Part shown: positions 8,831-18,972 of the stretch, in pieces
How the letters are laid out: each line of letters starts with the position of its first letter
Numbering within the stretch: the first letter of the stretch is position 1
Source: Streptomyces griseoluteus
GTDB taxonomy: Bacteria > Actinomycetota > Actinomycetes > Streptomycetales > Streptomycetaceae
Reading direction: 5' to 3'
DNA length: 38,021 bases
NCBI GenBank assembly: GCA_000717735.1
Contig: JOBE01000062.1
Span: 1-38,021, forward strand
Position numbers and translations under genes: made by a program
The notes under the pieces: model-generated
What the model was told of the DNA's origin: nothing
Databases searched by the model: none
What the model saw: only the letters and a program-made list of their open reading frames with translations

Positions 8831-9313
8831 TTACACGCCGAAGTCGTACACGGTGACCGGTATCCCCCGGTCCACCAGACGCCCGACGACCAGGGGCTCG
8901 ACCCGGTCCCAGCGCCCTCCGGCGAGCCCGCAGCCGATCCGCGGCATGTGCACGGAGGCCCCCAGTTCGGTCGCCCTGTCGGCGAGCAGCCCGAGTGCGG
9001 CGTCGATCGCCTCGTACCGCACGGGCACGCCGCTGCTGCGCCCGGTGCGGATCCCCCGCTGCCCCACCAGGTTCGCCACCCAGACGTACGGCTCGACCCG
9101 CACCAGCTGGGCGGCCCCGAGGCCGAAGTCGTTCCGCGCCCGTTCCCGGTGCCAGCGGCGGTAGGCCGCCTCCGGCTCGGGCCAGCGGCGGGAGACCGCC
9201 ACGACGAAGCCCTTGCCCCAGCCGCCGAGGTCGTTGCAGACATGCGCGATGATCTTGACGCCCTTGCCGCGCGGCGAGGTCGCGTCCCCCTGGACGTAGG
9301 TGATCCCGTTCAT
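8831..9313 (-). CDS. Macrodomain protein (ADP-ribose processing)
   Basis: The 160-residue single-domain protein shows macrodomain ligand-loop motifs: VQGDAT (7-12), IIAHVCNDLGGWGKGF (21-36) and MPRIGCGLAGG near residue 125. The layout is closest to the Poa1p/TARG1-type branch, which removes ADP-ribose 1''-phosphate or ADP-ribose from acidic residues. The exact substrate cannot be read from the sequence. No toxin-like ADP-ribosyltransferase lies next to it. The ATG at 9313 lacks a Shine-Dalgarno, but TAGCGT (minus strand, 9321-9326) ends 7 nt before it, indicating a leaderless transcript. A GTG at 9322 is a less likely start. Confidence 0.88.
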   Translation of the reverse strand: MNGITYVQGDATSPRGKGVKIIAHVCNDLGGWGKGFVVAVSRRWPEPEAAYRRWHRERARNDFGLGAAQLVRVEPYVWVANLVGQRGIRTGRSSGVPVRYEAIDAALGLLADRATELGASVHMPRIGCGLAGGRWDRVEPLVVGRLVDRGIPVTVYDFGV

Positions 9314-9355
9314 GTCGATCACGCTACGTGCCGCCACTGACAACACCGCCACTCT

Positions 9356-9385
9356 TTTACACAGGTGGTGAGACAGCAATACTGT
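9356..9385 (+). promoter_or_regulatory. Candidate promoter of the MerR gene
   Basis: TTTACA (9356-9361) and TACTGT (9380-9385) are separated by 18 bp. Longer-than-17 spacers are usual for MerR-controlled promoters, and ACAG-caata-CTGT lies across the -10, so autoregulation is possible. Confidence 0.5.
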
Positions 9386-9436
9386 TCAAGCGATCCGGAC
9401 CGGCGGGTCGGTGGCAGGGGAAGTGAGGCACCGCGG

Positions 9437-10174
9437 ATGGACGTCGGGAGTGGCGAGGGGGACGGGACCAGTCTCACCGTCGACGAGCTGGCCGCGCGGG
9501 CCGGGGTCACGGTGCGGACCGTGCGGTTCTACGGGACCCGGGGGCTGCTGCCGCCGCCCGTGATCGGCGCGCGGCGGGTCGGGCACTACGGGCAGGACCA
9601 TCTGTCGCGGCTCGCGCTGATCGAGGAGCTGCAGCGGCAGGGGATGACGCTCGCGGCGATCGAGCGGTACTTCGAGCAGCTGCCGGCCGACCTCAGCGCC
9701 CAGGACCTGGCGGTCCACCGCGCCCTGGTGGCCTCCTGGGCGCCCGAGTCCGCCGAGTCCATCACCCGGCGGGAGCTGGAGCGGCGGGCCGGGCGGACGC
9801 TGACGGAGCGGGACGTGGACCGGCTGGCCGCCATGGGGGTGCTCGACCGGACCGCCGACGAGGACACGTACCGCCTCGACGGGGCGCTGCTGCGGCTCGG
9901 CGTCGAGCTGCTCGACGTGCCCATCGAGCACGAGACGATCCTCGCCTCCCGCACCGTTCTCCTGGAGCACGCGCGCGCTGCCGCCCAGGAGCTCTCCCGG
10001 CTCTTCCGGGACGAGGTGTGGAGCCCGTACCGGGAGAGCGGGGAGGACCCGGACCACCTGAGCGCGATGAAGTCGCTCTCGGCCCACATGCAGCCGATGG
10101 TGGTCCAGGCCCTCCTCACGGCCTTCCAGCGCTCGCTGAGCGAGGAGCTGAGGACGGCGTTCAGGAGCCGGTGA
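9437..10174 (+). CDS. MerR-family transcriptional regulator
   Basis: The ATG at 9437 has GAGG 8 nt upstream. The 245-residue protein has an N-terminal MerR winged helix-turn-helix (LTVDELAARAGVTVRTVRFYGTRGLLPPP, ~13-41, followed by the second helical pair to ~80) and a long helical C-terminal region with no Cys cluster of the metal-sensing type, so it probably senses an organic ligand. Its 3' end overlaps the 3' end of the convergent FadB-type gene by 14 bp, which places the regulator beside the beta-oxidation operon and makes acyl-CoA metabolism a possible, unproven, target. Confidence 0.85.
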   Translation: MDVGSGEGDGTSLTVDELAARAGVTVRTVRFYGTRGLLPPPVIGARRVGHYGQDHLSRLALIEELQRQGMTLAAIERYFEQLPADLSAQDLAVHRALVASWAPESAESITRRELERRAGRTLTERDVDRLAAMGVLDRTADEDTYRLDGALLRLGVELLDVPIEHETILASRTVLLEHARAAAQELSRLFRDEVWSPYRESGEDPDHLSAMKSLSAHMQPMVVQALLTAFQRSLSEELRTAFRSR

Positions 10175-12335
10175 AGACCTCGCCCCGCTCCGCCTTCTCC
10201 ACCAGGAGGGCCGGCGGGGTGAAGCGCTCGCCGTACGTCTGCGCCAGCTCACGCGCGCGTGCCGCGAATCCGGCGACACCGCCCTCGTAGCCGTTGATGT
10301 ACTGCAGCACGCCGCCCGTCCAGGCCGGGAAGCCGATGCCCATGATGGAGCCGATGTTGGCGTCGGCGACCGAGGTCAGGACGCCTTCCTCGAGAAGCCG
10401 GACGGTGTCCAGGGCCTCGGCGAAGAGCATCCGCTCCTGCATGTCCCGGAACGGGATCTCGTACCCGGGCTTGGCGAAGTGCTCGCGGAGACCCGGCCAG
10501 AGCTTGCCGCGCCTGCCGTCCTCCCCGTACTCGTAGAAGCCCGCGCCGCCGCTCCGCCCGGGCCGCCCGAACTCGTCGACCATGCGGTCGATGACGGCCT
10601 CGCCCGGGTGCGTGGTCCAGGTCCCGCCGGCCTCCTCGATCGCCCGCTTGCTCTCGTTGCGGATCTTGCGGGGCAGGGTGAGGGTCAGCTCGTCCATGAG
10701 GGAGAGGACCTTGGCGGGGTAGCCGGCCTGGGCGGCGGCCTGCTCGATCGAGGCGGGCTCGATGCCCTCGCCGAGCATGGCGACGCCCTCGTTGATGAAG
10801 TGGCCGATCACCCGGGAGGTGAAGAAGCCGCGCGAGTCGTTGACGACGATCGGCGTCTTGTTGATCTGCCGGACCAGGTCGAACGCGCGGGCCAGGGCCT
10901 CGTCGCCGGTCCGCTCGCCCTTGATGATCTCGACGAGGGGCATCTTGTCGACGGGCGAGAAGAAGTGCAGGCCGATGAAGTCGGTCTGGCGCTCCACTCC
11001 CTCGGCGAGGACGGAGATCGGCAGGGTCGAGGTGTTGGAGCAGAGCAGCGCGTCGGGCGCGACGACGCCCTGGATCTCCTGGAACACCTTGTGCTTGAGC
11101 GCGGTGTCCTCGAAGACCGCCTCGATGACGGCGTCGCAGCCCGCCAGGTCCGCCACCTCGGAGGTCGGGGTGATCCGGGCGAGGAGCGCGTCGGCCTTCG
11201 CCTGGGTGGTGCGGCCGCGGGAGACGGCCTTGGCGCAGAGCGCCTCGGAGTACGCCTTGCCCTTGGCGGCGGACTCGGCGGAGACGTCCTTGAGGACGAC
11301 GTCGATGCCGGCGCGGGCGCAGGAGTACGCGATGCCGGCGCCCATCATTCCGGCGCCGAGGACGGCGACCTTGCGGACCGGCCGTGCCTCGATGCCCTGG
11401 GGGCGGCTGGCGCCGGAGTTGACGGCCTGGAGGTCGAAGAAGAACGCCTGGATCATGTTCTTCGCCGTCTGGCCGATGACCAGCTCGGTGAAGTAGCGGG
11501 ACTCGATGGTCAGGGCGGTCGCGAAGTCGACCTGGGAGCCCTCGACGGCGGCGGCCATGATGGCGCGCGGCGCCGGGTAGGGCGCGCCGTTCAGCTGCTT
11601 GCGCAGGTTGGCCGGGAAGGCGGGCAGGTTGGCGGCGAACTTCGGGTTCGACGGCGTGCCGCCGGGGATCTTGTACCCGGGGACGTCCCAGGGCTGGTGG
11701 GACTCGGGGTGCGCGTCGATGAAGGCGATGGCCTTGGCCATCATCTCCTCGGGGGTGGCGGCCAGCTCGTGGACGAGGCCGCTGTCCAGGGCGCGCTTCG
11801 GCGCGTACTGGGTGCCCTGGAGCAGCACCTTGAGCAGGGCGTCGGTGATGCCCATGAGGCGTACGGTACGGGCGATGCCGCCGCCGCCGGGGAGCAGGCC
11901 GAGGGTGACCTCGGGCAGGCCGATCTTGGAGCCGGGGGCGTCGAGCGCGACCCGGTGGTGGGAGGAGAGGGCGATCTCGTAGCCGCCGCCGAGCGCGGCG
12001 CCGTTGATCGCGGCGACGACCGGCTTGCCGAGGGTCTCGATGCGGCGCAGCGCGTTCTTCATCTCCAGGCCGGCCTCGAAGATGTCCCGGGCGTGCTCGG
12101 GGCCCGCCTGGATCATGTCCTTGAGGTCGCCGCCCGCGAAGAAGGTCTTCTTGGCGGAGGTGTAGATGATGCCGCGGATGGAGTCCTTCTCGGCCTCCAC
12201 GCGGTCGGCGACGGCGATGATGGAGGCCCGGAAGGCCTGGTTCATGGTGTTGGCGGACTGGTTGGGGTCGTCGAGGACGAGGGTGACGATCCCGGTCTCG
12301 TCCTGTTCCCAGCGGATGGTGGTGCTCTCGCTCAT
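10161..12335 (-). CDS. fadB: FadB-type enoyl-CoA hydratase / 3-hydroxyacyl-CoA dehydrogenase
   Basis: The 724-residue multifunctional enzyme carries an N-terminal crotonase domain (1-190) with the paired catalytic glutamates Glu120 (GGGYEIAL) and Glu142 (GLPEVTLGLLPGGGG), then a linker and a 3-hydroxyacyl-CoA dehydrogenase domain with the NAD site VLGAGMMGAG (325-334) and catalytic His457 in IGLHFFSPV, and C-terminal HCDH domains. It performs steps two and three of beta-oxidation. It is the last gene of the minus-strand operon, 39 nt after the thiolase gene, and would form a complex with that thiolase. GGAG lies 11 nt before the ATG. Its last 14 bp overlap the MerR gene on the other strand. 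Confidence 0.95.
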   Translation of the reverse strand: MSESTTIRWEQDETGIVTLVLDDPNQSANTMNQAFRASIIAVADRVEAEKDSIRGIIYTSAKKTFFAGGDLKDMIQAGPEHARDIFEAGLEMKNALRRIETLGKPVVAAINGAALGGGYEIALSSHHRVALDAPGSKIGLPEVTLGLLPGGGGIARTVRLMGITDALLKVLLQGTQYAPKRALDSGLVHELAATPEEMMAKAIAFIDAHPESHQPWDVPGYKIPGGTPSNPKFAANLPAFPANLRKQLNGAPYPAPRAIMAAAVEGSQVDFATALTIESRYFTELVIGQTAKNMIQAFFFDLQAVNSGASRPQGIEARPVRKVAVLGAGMMGAGIAYSCARAGIDVVLKDVSAESAAKGKAYSEALCAKAVSRGRTTQAKADALLARITPTSEVADLAGCDAVIEAVFEDTALKHKVFQEIQGVVAPDALLCSNTSTLPISVLAEGVERQTDFIGLHFFSPVDKMPLVEIIKGERTGDEALARAFDLVRQINKTPIVVNDSRGFFTSRVIGHFINEGVAMLGEGIEPASIEQAAAQAGYPAKVLSLMDELTLTLPRKIRNESKRAIEEAGGTWTTHPGEAVIDRMVDEFGRPGRSGGAGFYEYGEDGRRGKLWPGLREHFAKPGYEIPFRDMQERMLFAEALDTVRLLEEGVLTSVADANIGSIMGIGFPAWTGGVLQYINGYEGGVAGFAARARELAQTYGERFTPPALLVEKAERGEVFTGS

Positions 12336-12374
12336 GGCTGCTGCTTCTCCGTAAGAGGGGTGCGGACGGGACGG

Positions 12375-13589
<1,215 letters not shown>

Positions 13590-13635
13590 GGAAAGCCTTT
13601 CGCGATGAGGGTGGTGTTCGTGGGGCGGTGGGAGG

Positions 13636-14778
13636 TCAGCCGAGGAGGGAACGGCCGATGATCTCCTTCATGATCTCGGTGGTACCGCCGTAGATGGTCT
13701 GGATCCGGCCGTCGGTGTAGGCACGCGCGACCGGGAATTCGCTCATGTAGCCGTATCCGCCGTGCAGTTGCAGGCATCGGTCGGCGACCCGCTTCTGGAG
13801 TTCGGTCGCCCACCACTTGGCCATGGAGGCGTGGACGGCGTCGAGACCCCCGTCGTTGTGCTCGGTGACGCACCGGTCGACGAAGGTCCGGGTGACGGCA
13901 CACTCGGTGGCCATCTCGGCGATCTCGAAGCGGATGTGCTGGAGCCGGGCGAGCGGGCGTCCGAAGGCCTCGCGCTCCTTGACGTACCGGGTGGTGATCT
14001 CCAGGAGGTGCTCGGCGCCCGCGATGCCGGCGACGGCGATGGCGAGTCGTTCCTGGGCGAGGTTGGTCATGAGGTGGACGAAGGCGCCGTTGAGCTCGCC
14101 GAGGAGGTTCTCCTTGGGGACGCGGACGTCCGTGAAGAACAGCTCGGCGGTGTCCTGGGACTTCTGGCCGATCTTGTCCAGGTTCCGGCCGCGCTCGAAT
14201 CCCTCGGCGCCGCGCTCGACGACGAGGAGGGAGAGGCCGTGCGCGCCGCCCTCGGGGGTGGTGCGGGCGACGACGACCACGAGGTCGGCGAGGATGCCGT
14301 TGGAGATGAAGGTCTTGGAGCCGTTGAGGATCCAGTGGTCTCCGTGGTCCTCGGCGGTGGTACGGATGCCCTGGAGGTCGGAGCCCGCGCCGGGTTCGGT
14401 CATGGCGATGGCGGTGACGGTCTCGCCCGAGCAGAAGCCGGGCAGCCAGCGCCGCTTCTGCTCCTCGGTGCCGAGCGAGGTGAGGTACGGGCCGATGATG
14501 TCGTTGTGCAGGCCGATGGCGAGCCCGGGGGCGCCGGCCCGGGTGAACTCCTCGGCGAGGACGGCGCTGTAACGGAAGTCGGGGTTGCCGCCGCCCCCGT
14601 ACTCCTCGTCGACGGCGAGGCCGAGCAGCCCCTGCCGTCCGGCGGCGAGCCAGACCTCGCGGGAGACGATGCCGTCCTTCTCCCACTGCTCGTAGTGGGG
14701 CAGCACCTCCTTCTCCAGGAAGGTGCGGACCGTGGACCGAAAGGCCTCGTGGTCGGCGGTGTAGAGCTGACGCTTCAT
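13636..14778 (-). CDS. Acyl-CoA dehydrogenase
   Basis: The 380-residue FAD enzyme performs the first, alpha-beta oxidation step. Visible family motifs are [16 protein letters not shown] (FAD/substrate loop, ~132-147), [30 protein letters not shown] and the terminal [18 protein letters not shown]. The ATG overlaps the racemase stop as ATGA, so translation is coupled to the racemase. That coupling suggests the dehydrogenase takes the racemase product, a (2S)-methylacyl-CoA, but chain length cannot be read from sequence. Confidence 0.94.
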   Translation of the reverse strand: MKRQLYTADHEAFRSTVRTFLEKEVLPHYEQWEKDGIVSREVWLAAGRQGLLGLAVDEEYGGGGNPDFRYSAVLAEEFTRAGAPGLAIGLHNDIIGPYLTSLGTEEQKRRWLPGFCSGETVTAIAMTEPGAGSDLQGIRTTAEDHGDHWILNGSKTFISNGILADLVVVVARTTPEGGAHGLSLLVVERGAEGFERGRNLDKIGQKSQDTAELFFTDVRVPKENLLGELNGAFVHLMTNLAQERLAIAVAGIAGAEHLLEITTRYVKEREAFGRPLARLQHIRFEIAEMATECAVTRTFVDRCVTEHNDGGLDAVHASMAKWWATELQKRVADRCLQLHGGYGYMSEFPVARAYTDGRIQTIYGGTTEIMKEIIGRSLLG

Positions 14779-15935
14779 GCTTCGGTCTCCTGGGTCTTCT
14801 GCTGCCGGCTCTCCAGAGCGGGTACGGCCCAGTCGCGGGCGACGGCGGCGGTGTCGGCGCCTGGCAGGGCGGGGCCCGTCCGCAGGGTGCCGGGGGTGAC
14901 GGAGAAACGGGGCGCGGGGGCGGGCTGGGCGATCCCGTCCCGCTCGGTGAAGGTGCCGCGGGCGGCGAGGTGCGGGTGGGACGGGGCCTCGCGCAGGGAG
15001 AGGACGGGCGCGACGCAGGCGTCGCCGCCGTCGAAGACGGCGGTCCACTCCTCGCGGGTACGGCTCCGGAAGCGGTTGGCGACGGCCTTGCGCAGTTCCG
15101 GCCAGCGCGCGAGGTCACGGCGGGCGGGGGCGGCCTCCTCGACACCGAGGAGGCGGACGAACTCCGCGTAGAACTGTTCCTCAAGGGCTCCGACCGCCAT
15201 GTGGCCGCCGTCGGAGGTCTCGTAGACGCCGTAGAACGGGCAGCCGCCGTCGAGGAGGTTGACGCCCCGCCGGTCCTGCCAGCCGCCGGCCGCGAGCATG
15301 CCGTGGATCATGGTGGTGAGGTGCGCGGTGCCGTCGACGATCGCGGCGTCGACCACCTGGCCCCCGCCGTGCGCGCGGGCGTGCTGGAGGGCGGCGAGGA
15401 CCCCGATGACGAGGTAGAGGGAGCCGCCCGCGTAGTCGCCGACGAGATTGGCGGGGACGGTGGGCGGGCCGTCCGGGTCGGGTCCGATCATGCCGAGCGC
15501 GCCGGTGATCGCGATGTAGCCGATGTCGTGTCCCGCGGTCGCGGCGAGGGGACCGTCCTGGCCCCAGCCGGTCATCCGTCCGTAGACGAGGCGCGGGTTG
15601 CGGGCGAGGCAGGCGTCGGGGCCGACACCGAGGCGCTCGGCGACGCCGGGCCGGTAGCCCTCGATCAGGATGTCGGCGCGCTCGACCAGGTCGAGGACGG
15701 TGGCCGGGCCGCCGTCGGCCTTGAGGTCGACGAGGACAGAGCGCTTGTTGCGGTTGGTGAGGTCGCGGGCCGGGTCGATGCCGAGGCCGGGACCGCCCGG
15801 GCGGTCGACGCGAACGACGTCGGCGCCGAGATCGGCGAGGAGCATCGCGGCGAACGGACCGGGGCCGATGCCGGCGAGTTCCACCACGCGTACCCCGGTG
15901 AGCGGGCCGTTCCCGGCGGTGTGCGTCGTGCTCAT
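14775..15935 (-). CDS. Alpha-methylacyl-CoA racemase (CaiB/BaiF family)
   Basis: The 386-residue class III CoA-transferase-fold protein has the two residues that mark the racemase branch: His136 in AGHDIGYIAITGAL and Asp167 in VGDYAGGSLYLVIG, aligning by eye with His126 and Asp156 of the mycobacterial racemase MCR. Racemases convert (2R)- to (2S)-methyl-branched acyl-CoA so that beta-oxidation can proceed. It is the first gene of a four-gene operon (racemase, dehydrogenase, thiolase, FadB-type). The ATG at 15935 follows GGGGGC by 3 nt; an in-frame ATG at 15950 is an alternative. A CoA-transferase role is less likely given the His/Asp pair. Confidence 0.88.
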   Translation of the reverse strand: MSTTHTAGNGPLTGVRVVELAGIGPGPFAAMLLADLGADVVRVDRPGGPGLGIDPARDLTNRNKRSVLVDLKADGGPATVLDLVERADILIEGYRPGVAERLGVGPDACLARNPRLVYGRMTGWGQDGPLAATAGHDIGYIAITGALGMIGPDPDGPPTVPANLVGDYAGGSLYLVIGVLAALQHARAHGGGQVVDAAIVDGTAHLTTMIHGMLAAGGWQDRRGVNLLDGGCPFYGVYETSDGGHMAVGALEEQFYAEFVRLLGVEEAAPARRDLARWPELRKAVANRFRSRTREEWTAVFDGGDACVAPVLSLREAPSHPHLAARGTFTERDGIAQPAPAPRFSVTPGTLRTGPALPGADTAAVARDWAVPALESRQQKTQETEA

Positions 15936-15950
15936 CGAGCCCCCAGGCAT

Positions 15951-15973
15951 GTGTGACACCAATGATGTAACAC
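15951..15973. promoter_or_regulatory. Imperfect palindrome in operon leader
   Basis: GTGTGAC (15951-15957) and GTAACAC (15967-15973) form an inverted repeat with one mismatch and a 9-bp centre, immediately upstream of the alternative ATG at 15950 and close to the predicted transcription start. It could be a second operator or an RNA stem. Confidence 0.35.
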
Positions 15974-15978
15974 CGGAG

Positions 15979-16007
15979 ATGCTAGGAACGTGTTCCACTC
16001 GGCACAA
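15979..16007 (-). promoter_or_regulatory. Beta-oxidation operon promoter with KstR-like operator
   Basis: On the minus strand, TTGTGC (16002-16007), a 17-bp spacer and TAGCAT (15979-15984) make a good promoter. The spacer contains the palindrome GGAAC-ac-GTTCC (15985-15996). This matches the core of the actinobacterial KstR-type site tnnAACnnGTTnna at 13 of 14 defined positions or spacers, the outer T being A. A TetR-family repressor bound here would cover the space between the -35 and -10. Confidence 0.65.
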
Positions 16008-16140
16008 GCCCCCCGGCCGAGCAAGCGCTTGGAAATTACGGCGGCCGGGGTGAGGACGGGGGCCGGCCCGGGACCCGCTATCCTCCGCCGACGACGACAA
16101 CCGCGCGCGGCGGCGCGGTACGGCCGAAACGAGGGGCTGG

Positions 16141-17436
16141 ATGGACACAGGGGCGGGCATGGGGCGCGGCGGCGACAGCGGCGCGGCTACGGAACCGGAG
16201 TCCGGGGCCGGAGGCGAGACCGGGGCCGAGACCGGGTCCGTGGCGGGGGCCGGTCGTGACGGGAGCGGCAGGCCGTACGACCTCGTCCTGTTCGGGGCGA
16301 CCGGCTTCGTGGGTGAACTCACCGCCGCGTACCTGGCCGAGCACGCCCCCGCCGAGTGCCGCTGGGCGCTCGCCGGCCGCAACGCGGCCGGACTCGGCGC
16401 CCTGCGCGAGCGCCTCGCCGCCCGTTGGCCGCACTGCGCCACGCTCCCGCTCGTCGTCGCCGACGCCGCCGACCCCGGCTCGCTGCGCGAACTCGCCGAG
16501 TCCACCCGGGTGGTGGCCACCACCGTCGGCCCGTACGTCTGGTACGGCGACGGGCTCGTCGCCGCCTGCGCCGAGGCCGGCACGGACTGTGTCGACCTCA
16601 CCGGTGAGGCCGAGTTCGTCGATCTGACGTACGTGCGGTACGACGCCCGCGCCCGGGAGACCGGTGCCCGTATCGTGCACGCCTGCGGCTTCGACTCCGT
16701 CCCGCACGACCTGGGCGTGTACTTCACCGTGCGACAGCTCCCGGAGGGCGTACCGCTCACGGTGGACGGCTTCGTGCGGGCCGGTGCGACCTTCTCCGGC
16801 GGCACCTTCGCCTCCGCGCTGACCGCGCTCGGCCGGGGCCGGGAGATCCTCCGGGCCGCTCACGAACGACGCCTGCACGAACCGCGGTTGGTGGGACGGC
16901 GCGCCCGCGCACCGCTGGGCGGGCCGAGGTTCAGCCGGGAGACCGGGACCTGGGCGCTGCCGCTGCCGACGCTCGACCCGCAGGTGGTGGCGCGCTCGGC
17001 CGCGGCCCTCGAACGGTACGGCCCGGACTTCCGCTACCGGCACTACGCCTCCGTGAAGACGCTCCCGATGGCGCTCGGGGGCGCGGCGGCCGTCGGCGCG
17101 AGCATGGCGGCGGCCCAACTCCCGCCGTTGCGCTCGTGGCTGATGGAGCGTTACCAGGCAGGCCAGGGACCGTCCGCCGAGCGGCGCGCCCGCAGTTGGT
17201 TCTCGGTGCGCTTCGTCGGCGAGGGCGGCGGACGCCGGGTCTTCACCGAGGTCTCGGGCGGTGACCCGGGGTACGACGAGACGGCCAAGATGCTCGCCGA
17301 GTCGGCCCTCTGTCTCGCGTTCGACCCGCTGCCGAAGACGGCCGGGCAGGTGACGACGGCGGTGGCGATGGGCGACGCGCTCACGACCCGGCTGACGGCG
17401 GCGGGTATCCGCTTCAGGGTGGCGCACCGCAGCTGA
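16141..17436 (+). CDS. Saccharopine dehydrogenase-like NAD(P)-binding protein
   Basis: GAGGGG lies 5 nt before the ATG at 16141, so the Gly/Ala/Glu-rich N-terminal extension (residues 1-42) appears genuinely translated. A Rossmann site VLFGATGFVGEL (~49-60) follows, then motifs TVGPYVWYG, DLTGEAEFV and HACGFDSVPHDLG of the saccharopine-dehydrogenase / trans-acting enoyl reductase family. Mycobacterial relatives reduce lipid intermediates (for example Rv2953), so a lipid-linked reductase is more likely than a lysine-pathway enzyme. It is divergent from the beta-oxidation operon, with about 205 bp between the starts containing the KstR-like site. TATCCT (16079-16084) is a possible -10. Confidence 0.85.
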   Translation: MDTGAGMGRGGDSGAATEPESGAGGETGAETGSVAGAGRDGSGRPYDLVLFGATGFVGELTAAYLAEHAPAECRWALAGRNAAGLGALRERLAARWPHCATLPLVVADAADPGSLRELAESTRVVATTVGPYVWYGDGLVAACAEAGTDCVDLTGEAEFVDLTYVRYDARARETGARIVHACGFDSVPHDLGVYFTVRQLPEGVPLTVDGFVRAGATFSGGTFASALTALGRGREILRAAHERRLHEPRLVGRRARAPLGGPRFSRETGTWALPLPTLDPQVVARSAAALERYGPDFRYRHYASVKTLPMALGGAAAVGASMAAAQLPPLRSWLMERYQAGQGPSAERRARSWFSVRFVGEGGGRRVFTEVSGGDPGYDETAKMLAESALCLAFDPLPKTAGQVTTAVAMGDALTTRLTAAGIRFRVAHRS

Positions 17437-17521
17437 CCGGAGCGGGCCGAGCAAGCCGGGCGCGGCCGGCCAGGCAGGCAGGTCCGTGCGGAATCGGGGA
17501 CGTACGGAACAGCGCGAGGGA

Positions 17522-17908
17522 TCAGGGCCGTACGAGACGGAACGGGTGCCCGGCCGGGTCCGCGTAGACGCGCCAGGCGGGGTCGCCTCCCCCGTCGTCG
17601 ACCCCTCCGCTGCCCAGCGGTACGGCTCCGAGCGCCAGGACCGCCTCGTGGGCGACGTCCAGGTCGTCGACCCGCACGTCGAGATGGAACTGCTGCTCGG
17701 GCGCGCCCCAGACGGGCGGACGGTGGTCGGCCACGCCCTGGAAGGCGAGGGCCTGGCCGCCGTCCCCGCGCAGCACGGCGGAGCCCTCGCCGACGGCCCA
17801 CCGGGGATCGGGACTCTCCACCTCTCCGCCGATCAACTGCCGGTAGAACTGGGCGAGTCGCTCGGCGTCCGGGCAGTCGAGGACGAGGCACCGCAGCCGC
17901 CCGATCAC
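17522..17908 (-). CDS. VOC-family (glyoxalase-like) protein
   Basis: The 128-residue protein has the paired beta-alpha-beta-beta-beta modules of the vicinal oxygen chelate fold: CLVLDCPDAERLAQFYRQLIGGEV at the N-terminus and FHLDVRVDDLDVAHEAVLALGAVPL then WRVYADPAGHPFRLV at the C-terminus. This form is common in Streptomyces and may be an enzyme or a drug-binding protein; the substrate is unknown. The start is a GTG (17908-17906) that overlaps the upstream small membrane-protein stop as GTGA, so translation is coupled. Confidence 0.85.
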   Translation of the reverse strand: MIGRLRCLVLDCPDAERLAQFYRQLIGGEVESPDPRWAVGEGSAVLRGDGGQALAFQGVADHRPPVWGAPEQQFHLDVRVDDLDVAHEAVLALGAVPLGSGGVDDGGGDPAWRVYADPAGHPFRLVRP

Positions 17909-18039
17909 GTCAGGGTCCAGACGACGAGGACGTAGGACATGGCGCAGACCCAGCCCAGGGCGAGCAGCCCGGCCCCGGCGATGACCAGGTTCAGGCCACG
18001 CCCGTGGGAACGCGCCGAAGCGGAGAGGGGTGTTGTCAT
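17905..18039 (-). CDS. Small membrane protein, 44 aa
   Basis: The ATG at 18039 is preceded by AGGTGGGG. The product is MTTPLSASARSHGRGLNL followed by one long hydrophobic stretch (VIAGAGLLALGWVCAMSYVL, ~19-38) reaching almost to the C-terminus (VVWTLT), so it is a single- or tight double-pass membrane peptide. Family unknown. It is translationally coupled to the VOC gene by a 4-bp overlap. Confidence 0.65.
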   Translation of the reverse strand: MTTPLSASARSHGRGLNLVIAGAGLLALGWVCAMSYVLVVWTLT

Positions 18040-18137
18040 GAGCCCCACCTTTCCAAGCGGGAGCACGGCCCGGTATCCGTACAGATACTCAGCTTGCCCC
18101 CGCCGCCCGGGTGGCGCCATCGCCCGCCCCGCGACGC

Positions 18138-18833
18138 TCATTCCTCCCCGCGCGCCTCGTTCAGCGCGCGGCGGCACAGGGAGTCGGCGTGGCGGGTGGT
18201 TTCGGGGAGGCGGTAGCGCGGGGTGAGGTGGAGGGTGTGGGCGCAGGCGTTGGTGAGGGAGACCCGGTGGCCGACGGAGACGAACACCGGCTTCACCCCC
18301 GCCCGGGTGCGCAGTGCCCGCCCGACCTCCTCGCCGCCGGCCAGGAGCGGGGCGAAGTCCCCGCGCGCGGGACCGGGTTGCTCGTACGTGAAGGTGAAGG
18401 GGTTCTTCGCGACGCCGATGGAGGGCCGGCCGGTGAGCACCCCGAGGTGGCTGGCGAGCCCGAAGCGGCGGGGGTGGGCGAGGCCGTAGCCGTCGCAGAC
18501 GAGGAGGCCGGGATCGACGGTGAGGCGGTCGAGCGCGGCGAGGACCGTCGGGATCTCGCGGAAGGCGAGGAGCCCGGGGACGTACGGGAAGGAGACCCGG
18601 CCGACCGCCGTGGCCTCCTGCACCACCCGCAGGGTCCGCGCGTCGAGGACGACGGCCGCGGCCGCGACGAGGTCGCGCTCGTCGTCGTAGGCCACGTCGA
18701 GCCCCGTGACGTGCCCCTCGCCGGCCTCGGGCCCCTCCTCGTCGCGTACGAGGCGCCCGCGCAGTTCCTGCTGGACGGCTCGGGCGGCGCTCTCGTCGAC
18801 GGGCCAGCCCGCCGGAATCTCGATGATCGTCAT
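18138..18833 (-). CDS. nfi: Endonuclease V
   Basis: The 231-residue protein carries the endonuclease V active-site set in order: Asp46 (GLDVAYDD), Glu93 in YVPGLLAFREIP, Asp114 in CDGYGLAHPRRFGLASHLG, and Lys143 in IGVAKNPF, corresponding to Asp35, Glu89, Asp110 and Lys139 of the E. coli enzyme. It nicks DNA one base 3' of deaminated adenine (hypoxanthine) for repair. I prefer the ATG at 18833 (AGGGTGG 7-9 nt upstream); a GTG at 18845 would overlap that site. Confidence 0.94.
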   Translation of the reverse strand: MTIIEIPAGWPVDESAARAVQQELRGRLVRDEEGPEAGEGHVTGLDVAYDDERDLVAAAAVVLDARTLRVVQEATAVGRVSFPYVPGLLAFREIPTVLAALDRLTVDPGLLVCDGYGLAHPRRFGLASHLGVLTGRPSIGVAKNPFTFTYEQPGPARGDFAPLLAGGEEVGRALRTRAGVKPVFVSVGHRVSLTNACAHTLHLTPRYRLPETTRHADSLCRRALNEARGEE

Positions 18834-18972
18834 GATGCGGGCCACCCTACGGTCGCCCGTGGACGGGCCCCCAGCCCCGCGTCGGGGAAATCAGGGGCCG
18901 AGCGGGGAGCGCACGGTCCCAGGGGGCGGAACGCCCCGGCCCGGGGCGGAGGCGCCGGGTAGCCTGGCGATC

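Noticed and set aside
5565..9313. Possible defence island around the macrodomain gene
   Set aside because: No ADP-ribosyltransferase, nuclease, helicase or toxin partner is present; the neighbours are metabolic or secreted enzymes.
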